Below the pieces are notes generated by a model. That model searched no databases. It saw only the letters and a list, made by a program, of their open reading frames with translations, and had not been told where the DNA came from. This document shows, one piece after another, positions 44,955-56,841 of a stretch of 64,000 nt of DNA. Both the position numbers and the translations under genes were made by a program. The stretch covers positions 68,260,503 to 68,324,502 of the forward strand of contig CM043957.1 of assembly GCA_014529385.2 (NCBI GenBank). The letters run 5' to 3'. How positions within the stretch are numbered: the stretch's first letter is position 1; the number at the start of each line of letters is the position of its first letter. The DNA is from Adiantum capillus-veneris. Its lineage: Eukaryota > Streptophyta > Polypodiopsida > Polypodiales > Pteridaceae.

Positions 44955-47023
44955 GTACACATTATCGATGACAGGTTACCTAGCACACAATTGGATTACA
45001 AGATTTCAGAGGAGTTGTGGTTTGACAAGAAGTCACATTATGATCACTTACATATCTTTACTTGCGAGGAATATGCACGTGTCCAAAAAGCTTCAAAAAA
45101 CGCTAGACCCAAAGTCACATAAAAGTGCATTTTCCTTGGTCATGGTGCAGATGGAGAGATGGGCTATCATCTCTAGTATCCATAATCACGAAAAGTAATT
45201 TGCAGTTCACATGTGATCTTCAATGAATCAAATATGCATAAGAATATTATTAAAGAGGTTGAATAACAAAAGATCACATTCCAAGACATTGTCTTAGAAT
45301 TTGTGACAACTCAGAAGCCTAGTGATACACCTTCCAGTAGCAGCGCTCCAATTCATAGGCCAAAGAGGAGTAGTCACGCTTTGAGATGATCTACTGGATT
45401 CTCACATCCACCTGAGAGGTTTCAATCAGGGTTGGACTATGTCATGTTGACTAACTGCGATGGGTCAAGAAGCCATGCAAATGTATGACAAGGTCAAGTG
45501 GGAGTAGGGCATGCATGCAATTTGAGTACAACTCGATTGTGAATAATGAGACATGGAACTTGGTTGAATTGCTAGAAGGTAACCATGCCTTACCTTGCAA
45601 ATGGGTTTACAAAAAGAAATTAACAACCGATGATCCTAAGCATAAGTACAAGGCTAGGTTGGTTGCTAAGGGATTCAAGTAGCAAAAGAGAGTTGATTTT
45701 GACAAAATCTTCTCGCCAGTTGTCAAGATGACTACCGTGGGGTACAGTGCTTGGCCTACTTGGCATAAAGGACATGGAGCTTGTCCAAATGGATGTGAAG
45801 ACATCCTTTCTTCACGAGGATCTCGAAGAGGATGTTTACATGAAGCAACCTAAACGTTTTGAACAACCTAATAGGGAGGAGTTTGTATTCAAACTCAAGA
45901 AAGCACTTTCTAATTTAAAGCAAGGTTCAAGGAAATGGTATCAAAAGTTTGACATTTTTATGTGGTCCTAGGCTTTTAGGAGTCAAGACAATCATTGCTT
46001 TTATACAAATAAATTGAGTGATGGTTCTTTGGTCATTCTCATTCTATATGTAGATGGAATGCTCATAGCAAGAAAGTCCACTGAGGAGATTGCAAAATTG
46101 AAGCAAATTTTGAGAAAGAACTTTGCTATGAAAGATTTGGGTGAAGAAAATTATTTTCTTGGTATGCGTATCAAGAGAGACCAAAAAAGAGGCATACTTG
46201 AGTTATCTCAGGAATCCTATATCTACAAAGTATTGCATCATTTCAATATGCAGGGGGGGGGGGGGGGGGGGGGGGGGACGCAATGAGTATCCCACTACCG
46301 TCAGAATTGAAACTTGGCAAGGAAGATTCTCCCAAGTCATAAACTGAGAGAGTAGAAATGGAAAGTGTGCCATACTTTTCGGCTGTAGGCAGTCTTATGT
46401 ATGCTTTGCTAGCTACGAGGCTAGACATTGCATTTGCAATGGGAGTGGTTAGTCAATATATGGCTAATACTGGCATCCAACATTGGATAGTGGTGAAACA
46501 CATCCTTATATATTTTTAGGGTACACAAACAAGTGTTTACGCTTTGGCAACAATGATGCATCTATTGTTGGCTACACAAATGCAGATTATGTGGGTTGCA
46601 AAGATAGTAGGAGATCTATGTTTGGCTACATTTTCATCCTTGCAAGAGGAGCCATTTCTGGGAGATCATCCCTCTAAGATTATACATCTTCTTCCACTAC
46701 AGAGACTGAGTATGTTGCACTATCAGATGCCAACAAGGAAGCTATATAATTGGCATGTTCAGTGGGAGATTTAGACATTCACCCCCAACATTCCATTTTT
46801 GCAATGTGATAGTTAGAGTGCCACTGCCTTGGCAAGGAATCCCTTATTTTATTCCAAGTCAAAACACATTGAGGTGAGGTATCATCTCATGCCAGATGCA
46901 TTGACGGATAAGCATTTGGAGCTTGTCAAGGTCCACACTAATGACAACCCAACTTATGCTCTTACAAAGAGATTAGCTACGGAGCGGTTTGCACATTGCA
47001 TCAAATTAATGGGTGCAAGTTGA
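44955..47023 (+). pseudogene. Copia-C copy 1: end of integrase, RT, RNase H
   Basis: It starts VHIIDDRLPSTQLDY, with integrase tail motifs, then RT (WNLVELLEGNHALPCKWVYK, YKARLVAKGFK then a stop, MDVKTSFLHEDLEEDVYMKQ, LKKALSNLKQGSRKWYQ). The catalytic box is ILYVDGMLIA, so the second Asp is Gly. A run of 26 G (46253-46278) interrupts the frame after HHFNMQ. RNase H keeps NADYVGCKDSRRSMFGY and ARNPLFYSKSKHIEVRYH, ending MGAS at 47023. Many stops and shifts are present. It has no capacity for RT activity. Confidence 0.88.
46253..46278 (+). repeat. Homopolymer G tract (26) in copy 1
   Basis: The tract sits at the point where copy 3 has its own run of 23 G (54812-54834), while copy 2 reads ataggggaaggc. 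It marks the same site in RT. Confidence 0.95.
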
Positions 47024-47117
47024 ACAATTTTGTACAACGGTGAAGTTGTCATGCTTTGTGGTTGTACATACTAGCTTTAGTCACCAATTACAACCACATT
47101 GGCCTTTAAGTGGGAGA

Positions 47118-47498
47118 TGGTTGGGTACAGGCCATGTGTACGACCACCCAAACACTTTCCCCACACCCACTAACCCTTTTACATTCTCATATATAAAAAG
47201 TATTAAAAGAGACACATGCTATGAGGTCCCTAACCCCGAGAAGATTGGGGTGACTTGATAGATGGCCTTCCTTTATTCTCCTTTTTTGTTGATGACACCC
47301 TACTCCGTTTCCACAAAGTAGAGATACAAGCAATAGAAGAGAGGAAGTCCTATATGTAATTAACATCTTCTAATCACTCTCTTGGTCCTCTTAATTACAC
47401 ATTCTCTCTCTCTCTCTCTCTCTCATAGAGTTTGGGCACGTTCATTGTGAGCCAATACCCTCATCTTTAAGAAGAGAATGTGTTTAGTAGCAATTACT

Positions 47499-47562
<64 letters not shown>

Positions 47563-47640
47563 GTTATTGGGTTTGCACTTAGGGTTTCTATTCATCTTGC
47601 ATTGCCTTGGCATTAAAGAGCTACACACCTCGGTGTAGAA
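47118..47640 (+). mobile_element. Copia-C LTR after copy 1
   Basis: A polypurine-like aagtgggaga is followed by TGGTTGGGTACAGGCCATGT, which also starts the LTRs at 50477 and 51412. A TATA-like catatataaaa lies near 47190-47200. The right part carries (CT)n, a (GT)n block (47501-47560) and cacctcggtgtagaa near 47625. The right edge is set where a primer-site-like tttggtagatacacatc follows. It is shorter than the other copies in the middle, so deletions are likely. Confidence 0.65.
47501..47560. repeat. (GT)n microsatellite in the copia-C LTR
   Basis: Thirty GT units. The corresponding place in the later LTR (52326-52345) has about ten. Confidence 0.97.
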
Positions 47641-48680
47641 ATTTGGTAGATACACATCATTTTGGAGCCCGAGAGCACACCTCCTCTGTGTGTAGGATTG
47701 GAAGAGAGGATTTTGAAGGTTCTACTATCCCTAATCTATTCACAATTAATGCAATTGGATTGTGTGTGCATCGTGGCCTCATCCTAAGCTTTCAAAACCA
47801 ATCGTCATACCAAGCTCGATCTAGCCCATCCATGATCAAATTATCCATTGATCAAATCCTCAAGTTTTTCCAGATTATCTCTTTGATTTTTTGCAGCAAA
47901 GATAGACAAGTGTGTGTAATTAATAACATTTAGTGCTCCAAGCACTTTTTTGGTGAGGGAAGAAGAAAAAATCCCTTTTGTTGCGTGCTGACCACATGAG
48001 AAATACCCCATTCAAAGAGTTTTTTGACTTTTTTGAAGAGGCAAGGGCCTAATCCAAATTTGGCCGCCTTCTCAATAGTGGACGCCAAGCCACCACCAAG
48101 TTGGGGTTGATAAATATTTTGGGTCCAGATCTTGCCACTGCTTGTTTGCATCTGGTGGGATTCCTTATGCCAATACCACCAAGTAGTGCTTCCTTCTGCT
48201 AGCCCTGTCCGACCGCGGATGCCAACTCTATGAGCACAATTGATTTTTAGAGCACTTTTGGGTCCACCCTTAAAGGGGGGCCCTTTGCACGGCCCTACTG
48301 TCCCAATAGACCCCTTTACATCCAGTTCTTATTAGGAGCTCTTCCCACAAGCCTCACCTTAGCGCCAAGGCCTTTTAAGTCCTTGAGTCCTTTGGAGGTT
48401 TTTCTCACCACAAAGCTATTAATCTTTTTACACCACTTTAGAAAAGCACTTTCACTGCCGACAGAGACACTTCATTTTCTCAACAAAGCTTTTCTCAAGC
48501 CAATTTCCTCACCATTTTTTAGATTTTCTAGAATTTCCAAAGTGCAGCATTGTATGGAAAACTTGAACAACGCATGCTATGTATGAAAAATCCGAATACT
48601 CAAGATTGTAAAAGCCCAATTAGCCCCAAATCATAAATTCACACTAATTAGTTTTTTCTTTTTGTACAACCGTGAGTCAT
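47641..48680 (+). other. Copia-C leader before copy 2
   Basis: Non-coding in my reading. It contains gagttttttgacttttttga, ggagctcttcccacaagcct and tttggaggtttttctcacca, each present in the leaders at 52704-53458 and 56065-56820. A short frame ending near 48590 (MENLNNACYV) is conserved in all three leaders and could be a remnant of gag or a small upstream frame. Confidence 0.7.
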
Positions 48681-50391
48681 AGCCATGCTTTCTATGGAAA
48701 ATCTTACTCAAGGTTTTTGGGCAAAAGCATTACTCATAGTGGTACACATTATCAATAGGTTACCTAGCACACCATTGGATTACAAGATTTCAGAGGAGGG
48801 TGGCTTGGCAAAAAGCCACATCATGATAACTTATGTGTCTTTAGTTGCAAGGTATATGCACATGTGTCTAGAGAGCTTCAAAAAAAGCTAGACCCAAAGT
48901 CACATTTTCCTTAGTTATGGTGCAGATGGAGAGATGGGCTATTATCTCTGGCACCGAAAATCACACAAAATAATTTGCAGTTTGCATGTGATCTTCAATG
49001 AATCAGATATGCATTAAGAGGTTGAATAATGGAACATCACATTCGAGGACATTGCCTCAAAATCTGTGACAACTGAGAAGCCTAATGATGTATTTTTCAC
49101 TAGCAATGCTCCAATTCATAGGCCAGAGAGCAGTAGTCAAGCTTTGAGACAATCTACTAGATCCTCACATCCACCTGAGCAGTTTTAGCCACGGTTGGAC
49201 TATGTCATGTTGATTGATTTTGGTGAGCCATCTTGTTATCAAGAAGCCATCCAAATGGTTGAGAAGGTCAAGTGGGAGCAGGCCATGCAATTTGAGTACA
49301 AATCTAGTGTGAATAATGAGACATGCGACTTGGTTGAATTTCAAGAAGGCAAGCAGGCCTTACCTTGCAAATGGGTTTAAAACTTGTATACAAAGACACT
49401 CAGTGATGGTTCTCTGGTCATTCTCATTCTATATGTAGATGGCATGCTCAACATTTTTGCTATGAAAGATTTGGGTGAAGCAAATCATTTTCTTGGTATG
49501 TGTATCAAGAGAGAGCAGAAAAGAGGAATTCTTGAGTTATCTCAGGAATCCTATATCCACAAAGTCTTGTAGCATCTCAATAGGGGAAGGCAATGAGTAC
49601 CCCACTACCATCACATTTGAAACTTGGCAAGGAAGATTCTCCCAAGTCAGATTCTGAGAGAGCAGAAATGGAAAGTGTGTCATACTCTTTGATTGTAGCC
49701 AGTCTTTTGTATGCTATGGTAGCTACGGGGCCAGACATTGCATTTGCAATGGCTCTAGTGAGTCTTATGTATGCTATGGTAACTATGAGGCCAGACATTG
49801 TATTTGCATTGGGAGTGGTTAGTCGGTATATGGCTAATCCTGGCATGCAACATTGGATATCGGTGAAACACATCCTTAGATATTTGAAGGGTACAACAAG
49901 TAAGTGTTTACGCTTTGGCAACAACAATGCATCTATTGTTGGTTACACAAATCCACATTATGCGGGTTGCAAAGATAGGAGATCTATGTTTGTGTACATT
50001 TTCATACTTGCAAGAGGAGCCATTTCTTGAAGATCATCCTGCTAAGGTTGTACATCTTCTTCCACTAAAGAGGATGAGTATGTTGCAGCGTCAGATGCTA
50101 GCAAGGAAGCTTTATGGTTGGCATGTTTAGTGGGAGATTTAGACATTCAACAAGGTTCCATTTTTGCAACGTGATAGTTAGAGTGCCATTGCTTTGGCAA
50201 GGAATCCCTTGTTTTATTCCAAGTCAGACAACATTGAGGTGAGGTATCATTTCATTTGGGATGCATTAATGGATAAGCGTTTGGAGATTGTCAAAGTCCA
50301 CACTGGTTACAACCCAAAAGATGCTCTTACAATGAGCTTAGCTACGGAGCAGTTTGCACATTGCATCGAGTTAATGGGTGTAGGTTGAACA
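48681..50391 (+). pseudogene. Copia-C copy 2: end of integrase, shortened RT, RNase H
   Basis: It starts AMLSMENLTQGFWAKALLIV, then HIINRLPSTPLDYKIS. RT reaches ALPCKWV, then a TAA at 49378, and jumps directly to LYTKTLSDGSLVILILYVDG. The palm segment present in the other copies (TSFLHEDLEEDVYMKQ) is therefore deleted. The YVDD box is YVDG. A 60-bp in-frame tandem duplication (49701-49820) repeats LLYAMVATGPDIAFAM-like sequence. RNase H ends MGVG at 50388-50391. Confidence 0.88.
49701..49820 (+). repeat. 60-bp in-frame tandem duplication in copy 2
   Basis: Units 49701-49760 and 49761-49820 both begin agtctt and code for 20 residues each. They differ at several bases. Copies 1 and 3 have a single unit. 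Confidence 0.92.
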
Positions 50392-50476
50392 ATTTTGTAC
50401 AAGGGTGAGGTTGTCATGCTTTGCCATTTTGTACATACTGGACCAATTACGACCACATTGGCCTTTAAGTGGGAGA

Positions 50477-51087
50477 TGGTTGGGTACAGGCCATGTGTCC
50501 GACCGCCCTGACACTTCCCTACACTCACTAACTCACTAACCCTTTTACATTCTCATATATACACACTAATAAAAGAGACACACACTACTTCTTGACTGTG
50601 TTGTATGTTCCCCCCAAAGAGTGTCTCCTCTCCTCATGGCTTTCCCTCCTTCTTGCACACATGTGCACAATGATTTTTACCCTACACATAGGAGAAATAA
50701 CCCGTGACCCACTCACTAAATTTCTCTTGCAAAGTCTTGTGTAACCAAGCCCTCTATTGGAGATAGCGTGAAAGTTTTTATTGAATCCCCTCAAAATCAA
50801 TTAAAAATTGTATTGTGGTGTGTGTGCCACATTTGCACCACCAACTAGTTAACCTAATGGACACTACGTCTAGTCTACTTGATGCCTATGTGGAAATACC
50901 CATGTGATTGCCTATGATGCTTTACCCCTAAAGGACAAATGACCTACATGATGATGTAAACCGTGATGAAATGACCCATGACACAAGCACCAAATGGGTC
51001 TATATATTTAGCCTTGTATTCACTCATTTTGCATCAATCACTCAACTAGCATTTGAGTCTAATCGTGCTACTCTAATATCTACTCTA

Positions 51088-51160
<73 letters not shown>

Positions 51161-51180
51161 ATGAATGCTTCACTAAGCTA
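50477..51180 (+). mobile_element. Copia-C LTR after copy 2, partial
   Basis: It begins TGGTTGGGTACAGG after gtgggaga. It includes a TATA-like catatatacac, the cttcttgactgtgttg motif and a (CA)n block (51089-51159). Near 51180 it breaks within aagctatccaaccatat and joins the RNase H end of another copy (from about 51195), which then leads into a second LTR. Confidence 0.75.
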
Positions 51181-51194
51181 TCCAACCATATAGC

Positions 51195-51318
51195 ATTGAC
51201 AGATAAGCATTTGGAGCTTGTCAAGGTCCACACTAATGACAACCCAACATATGCTCTTACGAAGAGCTTAGCTATGGAGCAGTTTGCACATTGCATCAAA
51301 TTAATGGGTGTAGGTTAA
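51195..51318 (+). pseudogene. Copia-C RNase H terminal scrap
   Basis: The frame reads ALTDKHLELVKVHTNDNPTY and ends KLMGVG. It is nearly the end of copy 1 (DALTDKHLELVKVHTNDNPT). It lies between two LTRs and is explained by recombination, not by a separate insertion. Confidence 0.85.
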
Positions 51319-51411
51319 ATATTTTGTACAAGGGTGAAGTTTTCATGCTTTGCAGTTGTACATACTAGCTTTACTCACCAATTATGACCAAATTGGCCTT
51401 TAAGTGGGAGA

Positions 51412-52001
51412 TGGTTGGGTATAGGCCATGTGACCGGCCGCCGGAACAATTTCCCTACACTCACTAACTCATTAAGCCTTTTATATTCTCATATATACAA
51501 AGTAATAAAAGAGACACACACTACTTCTTGACTGTGATGTGTGTTTCCTCCAAAGAGTGTCTCCTCTCCTCATCTCCTTCCCCCCTTCTTGCACACACGC
51601 GCACATTGATCCTTGCCCTGCACATAAGAGGAACTCCTAGTGACCCACTCACCAAATTTCTCTTGCAAAGTCTTGTGCAACCATGCCCTCTATTGAAGAT
51701 AGTGGGAATCCCCTCAAAATCAGTCAAAACCTGTGCCACATCCACACCACCAACTAGTCTACCTAATGGAAACTTCTTGTAGTCTACTAGATGCCTATGT
51801 GGAAATACCCATGTGATTGCATGTGATGCTTTACCCCTAGAGGACAAATGACCTACAGGGTGATGTAAACCCTGATCAAATGACCCATGATACAAGCACC
51901 AAATGGGCCTATATATTTAGCCTTGTATTCACTCATTTGGCATCAATCAATCAACTAGCATTGGAGTCTAATTGGTCTACTCTAATCTCTACTCTATTAC
52001 A

Positions 52002-52071
<70 letters not shown>

Positions 52072-52430
52072 ATGAATGCTTCACTAAGCTATCCACCATA
52101 ATCTTTTAGTTGTATCATAGCCATATGTAATTAGCATCTCCTAATCACTCTCTTGATCCTCAAAATTACTCTCTCTCTCTCTCTCTCTCTCTCTCTACCC
52201 CTATCAAGTGTTAGTAGCAATAAGCTACACGATCATGATGTGATTCTCATAGAGTTTAGGCACGTTCATTGTGAGCCAATACCCTCATGTTTAAGAAGAG
52301 AACACATTTAGTAGCAATTACTATGTGTGTGTGTGTGTGTGTGTAGGTTATTTTATTTTCATTTAGGGTTTCTATTCATCTTGCATTGCCTTGGCATTGA
52401 GATCTACACACCTCGGTGTAGAATTTTGGT
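51412..52430 (+). mobile_element. Copia-C LTR, longest copy
   Basis: It begins TGGTTGGGTATAGGCC after taagtgggaga. It has catatatacaaag near 51491, a (CA)n block (about 52004-52071), (CT)n near 52168-52195, a (GT)n block and cacctcggtgtagaattttg at the right end. About 1.0 kb. It joins the leader that precedes copy 3. Confidence 0.7.
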
Positions 52431-53458
52431 AGCTACACATCAATTTGGAGTACATTGGTCATAATCCATTGATTTTTGAAGGTTCTACTATCCCTAATCT
52501 ATTGACATTAATGAAATTGGCTCGTGTGTGCATCATGGCCTCATCCTAAGCTTTCCAAACCAATCATCATACCAAGCTCAATCTAGCCCATCCATGATCA
52601 TATTATCCACTGATTAAAGCCTCAAGTTTTTCCAGCTTATCTCTTTGATTTTTGGTAGCAAAGACAGAGCAAGTGTGTGTACTTGAAAGCATTTAATGCT
52701 CCAAGCACTTTTTTGGTGAGGGAAGAAGAAAAAAATCCTTTTGTTGCTTACTCACCACAAGGGAAATACCGCATTCAAAGAGTTTTTTGACTTTTTTGAA
52801 GAGGCACAAGGGCCTAACCCCAAATTTGGGCGCTTGCTCCGTAGTGGACCCCAAGCAGCTAGCACCAAGCTGGGGTTGACAAAGATTTTGGGCCCAGATT
52901 TAGACGAACGTTTCTTGTTTGCATCCGGTCGGATTCCTTGTGCCAACACCGCCAACTAGCGCTACCTTCTGCTGACCCCGTCAACGATCGATGCCGAGTC
53001 TATGTGCTCAATTGATTTTTAGAGAACTTTTGGATCTGCCCTTAAAGGGGCCCACTTTGCACAACCCTACTGTCCTAAAAGACCCCTTTACCTCCAGTTC
53101 TTATTAGGAGCTCTTCCCACAAGCCTCACCTCAGCGCTAAGGCCTTTTAAGTTCTTTAGTCCTTTGGAGGTCTTTCTCACCACAAAGCTATAAATCTTTT
53201 CACACGGCTTTAGAAGGGCGCTTTCACTACTGACAGAGACACTTCATTTTCTCAACAAAGATTTTTTCAAGGCAATTTCCTCACCATTTTGTAGATTTTC
53301 AAGAATTTTTCCTGACTGCATCATTGTATGGAAAACTTGAACAAAGCATGCTATGTATGCAAAATCCGATCCCTCAAAATTGTAAAAACGCAATTAGCCC
53401 CAAATCATAAATTTACACAATTATTTTTTTTTTGCATTTTGTACAAACCTCAGGCACA
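52431..53458 (+). other. Copia-C leader before copy 3
   Basis: It is colinear with 47641-48680 and 55980-56820. The conserved MENLNKACYVCKIRSLK frame (53328 on) lies close to the junction with integrase. Confidence 0.7.
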
Positions 53459-55577
53459 GCCATGCTTTCTATGGCAAATCTTACTCAAGGTTTTTGGGCA
53501 GAAGCAGTACTCACATCGGTACACGTTATCAATAGGTTACCTAGCACACCATTGGATTACAAGATTTTAGAGAAGTTGTGGTTTGGCAAGAAACCACATT
53601 ACGATCACTTGTGTGTCTTTAGTTGCGAGGCCTATGCACATGTGTCCAAAGAGCTTCAAAAAAAGCTAGACCCAAAGTCACATATAACTGCATTTTCCTT
53701 GTTATGGTGCACATGGAGAGATGGGCTATCATCTCTGGCACCATGAATCACACAAAGTAATTCACACTTCACATGTGATCTTCAATGAATCAAAGATGCA
53801 TAAGGAACCTATTAAAGAGGTTGAATAATGAAAGGTCACATTTGAGAACATTGCCTTAGAATCTGTAACAGCTCAGAAGCCTAGTGATGTACCTTCCACT
53901 AGCAACACTCTAATTGATCGGCCAGAGAGCAATAGTCAGGCTTTGAGATGATCTACTAGATCCTCACATGCACCTGAGCGATTTTAACCATGGTTGGACT
54001 ATGTCATGTTGACTGATTGTTATCAAGAATCCATGCAAATGGATGATAAGATCAAGTGGGAACAGGCCATGCAATTTGAGAACAACTTGATTGTGAATAA
54101 TGAGACATGGGACTTGGTTGAATTGCCAGAAGGCAAGCAGGCCTTATCTTGCAAATGGGTTTACAAGAATAAGTTTACATCCAATGATCCTAAGCCTAAG
54201 TACAAAGCTAGATTGGTTGCTAAGGGATTCAAGTAGCAAAAGAGAATTGATTTTGACAAAATTTTCTTGCCAGTGGTCAAGATGACTACATTGGTGTATA
54301 TTGCTTGGCTTAGTAGCCATAGAGGACATGGAGCTTGTCCAAATGGATGTGAAGACATCCTTTCTTCATGCGGATCTCGAAGAGGATGTTTACATGAAGC
54401 AACCTAAAGGTTTTGAGCAGCCTAGCATGGAGGAGCTTGTATTCAAACTCAAGAACGCACTTTATGGCTTAAAGTAGGGTTCAAGGCAATGGTATCAAAA
54501 TTTTGATGCTTTTATGTGGTCCAAGGGTTTTAGGAGTCAAGAGGATCACTGCTTGTATACAAAGAAACCTAGTGATGGTTCCTTGGTCATTCTCATTCTA
54601 TATGTTGATGGCATGCTCATAGCAGGAAAGTTCATTGAGGAGATTGTCGAATTGAATAAAATGTTGAGCAAAAAATTTGCTATGAAAGCTTTGGGCAGAG
54701 CAAATCATTTTCTTAGTATGAATATCAAGACAGACCGGAAAAGAGGCATTCTTGATCTTGAGTTATCTTAGGAATCCTATATCCACAAAGTCTTGCAGCA
54801 TTTCAATATGCGGGGGGGGGGGGGGGGGGGGGGGCAATGGGTACCCCACTACTGTCCCATTTGATACTTGGCAAGGAAGATTCTCCCAAGTCAAATGCTG
54901 AGAGAGCATAAATGGCAATTGTGCCATACTCTTCAAATGTAGGCAATCTTATGTATGCTATGGTAGCTACCAGGCCACACGTTGCATTTGCAGTGGAAGT
55001 GGTTAATCGGTATATGGCTAATCCTAGCATGCATCATTGAATAGTGGTGAAACACATCCTTAGATATTTGAAGGGTACAACAAGCAAGTGTTTACGCTTT
55101 GGAAATAGCAATGTATCTATTGTTGGTTACACAAATGCACATTATGCGGTTTGCAAAGATATTAGGAGATCTATGTTTGGGTACATTTTCATACTTACAA
55201 GAGGAGCCATTTCTCGGAGATCATCCCGCTAAGATTTTACATCTTCTTCCACTACAGAGGCTGAGTATGTTGCAGCATTAGTTGCCAGCAAGGAAGCTAT
55301 ATGGTTGGCACGTATAGTGGGAAATTTAGACATTTTGCAAGGTTCCAATTCTGTAATGTGATAGTTAGAGTGCCATTGCTTTGGCAAGGAATCCCTTGTT
55401 TTATTCCAAGTAAAACAACATTGAGGTGAGGTATCATCTCATTCGGGATGCATTGACAGATAAGCGTTTGGAGATTGTCAAAGTCCACACTGATTACAAC
55501 CCAATAGATGCTCTTATGAAGAGCTTAGCTACAGAGCAGTTTGCACATTGCATCGAGTTAATGGGTGTAGGTTGAAC
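53459..55577 (+). pseudogene. Copia-C copy 3: end of integrase, RT, RNase H
   Basis: It starts AMLSMANLTQGFWAEAVLTS, then VHVINRLPSTPLDYKI. RT has WDLVELPEGKQALSCKWVYK, VKTSFLHADLEEDVYMKQPK, and ILYVDGMLIAGKFIEEIVEL, with Gly again in place of the second Asp of YVDD. A run of 23 G (54812-54834) follows FNM. RNase H keeps NAHYAVCKDIRRSMFGYIF. Stops lie near 53945, 53986, 54235 and 54475, and elsewhere. It is dead, but it is the most complete copy for RT. Confidence 0.88.
54812..54834 (+). repeat. Homopolymer G tract (23) in copy 3
   Basis: Same site in the RT gene as the tract at 46253-46278. Confidence 0.95.
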
Positions 55578-55632
55578 AATTTTGTACAAGGGTGAAGTTG
55601 TCATGCTTAGCTGTTGTACATACTAGCTTTAG

Positions 55633-55979
55633 CTTCCCGGACACTTTTCCTACACTCACTAACCCTTTTACATTCCCATATATAAAAACTAATAAAAGAG
55701 ACACACACTACTTCTTGACTGTGTTGTGTGTTTCCTCCAAAGAGTATCTCCTCTCCTCATTGCCTTCCCCCCTTCTTGCACACACACACACATTGATCCT
55801 TGCCCTACACATAGGATGAATTCCCGATGACCCACTCACCAAATCGCTCTTGCAAAGTCTTGTGCAGCCATGCCCTCTATTGAAGATAGTGTAGGTCCCA
55901 TTGAATCCCCTCAAAATCAATCAAAAATTGTGTTCGGGTGTGTGCGCCACATCCACACCACCAACTAGTCTACCTCCAT
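55633..55979 (+). mobile_element. Copia-C LTR after copy 3, both edges lost
   Basis: After the RNase H end, tactagctttag jumps to cttcccggacacttttcc. The polypurine tract and the LTR start are therefore deleted. The middle (catatataaaaactaataaa, cttcttgactgtg) is retained. Near 55978 it passes directly into the leader (gattaaagcctcaag), so the LTR end is lost too. Confidence 0.75.
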
Positions 55980-56820
55980 TGATTAAAGCCTCAAGTTTTT
56001 CTAGCTTATCTCTTTGATTTTTTGCAGCAAAGATAGAGCATGTGTGTGTACTTGATATGCTCCAAGCACCTTTTTGGTGAGGGAAGAAGAAAAAATCCCA
56101 TTTGTTGCTTGCTGACCACATGAGAAATACCCCATTCAAAGAGTTTTTTGACTTTTTTGAATAGGCACAAGGGCCTAACCCAAATTTGGCTGCCTGCTCA
56201 CTAGCAGACTCCAAGCCGGCACCAAGCTAGGGTTGATAAAGATTTTCGGTCCAGATCTAGCCATCCACTACATGTTTGCATCCGATGGGATTTCTTGTGC
56301 CTACACCACCAACTAGCGCTACCTTCTGGTAGCCCCATCCCACTACGGATGCCAAGTCTATGCGCTGAATTGATTTTTAGAGCAGTTTTGGGTCCGCCCT
56401 TAAAGGGGCACCCTTTACATGGCCCTAATGTCCCAAAAGACCCCTTTACCTCCAGTTCTTATTAGGAGCTCTTCCCACAAGCCTCACCTTAGTGCCAAGG
56501 CCTTTTAAGTGTTTGAGTCCTTTGGAGGTTTTTCTCACCACAAAGCTATTAATCTTTTCACACCGCTTTAGAAGGGCGCTTTCACTGCTGACGGAGACAC
56601 TTCATTTTCTCAACAAAGCTTTTTTCAAGCCAATTTCCTCGCCATTTTGTAGATTTTCAAGAATTTCCCAATTGCAACATTGTATGGAAAACTTTAGCAA
56701 AGCATGCTATGTATGCAAAATTTGATCACTCAAGATTGTAAAACCCCAATTAGCCCCAGATCATAAATTCACACAAATTTGTTTGTTTTTGCATTTTGTA
56801 CAAACCCCTTGCATTCATAT
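55980..56820 (+). other. Fourth copia-C leader, end of the array
   Basis: It is colinear with the two other leaders to within a few bases of the leader/integrase junction (gcattttgtacaaacccc). There it diverges into unrelated sequence (cattcatatttgcttg). The array therefore ends at the same breakpoint that defines the internal deletion. Confidence 0.75.
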
Positions 56821-56841
56821 TTGCTTGTATACAAGGCATGA

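Larger units (their letters stand above)
44955..56820 (+). mobile_element. LTR-sharing tandem array of an internally deleted copia (copia-C)
   Basis: Three copies of a copia 3' coding half (44955-47023, 48681-50391, 53459-55577) alternate with LTR-like sequence (from 47118, 50477, 51412 and about 55633) and with a leader (about 47940-48680, 52704-53458, 56065-56820). The start of the leader block recurs at 47941, 52704 and 56065. Gag, protease and most of integrase are absent. In copies 2 and 3 the leader joins integrase at the same point (before ATGCTTTCTATGG), so the deletion is older than the repeats. The fourth leader ends near that same point and leads into other sequence. Confidence 0.85.
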
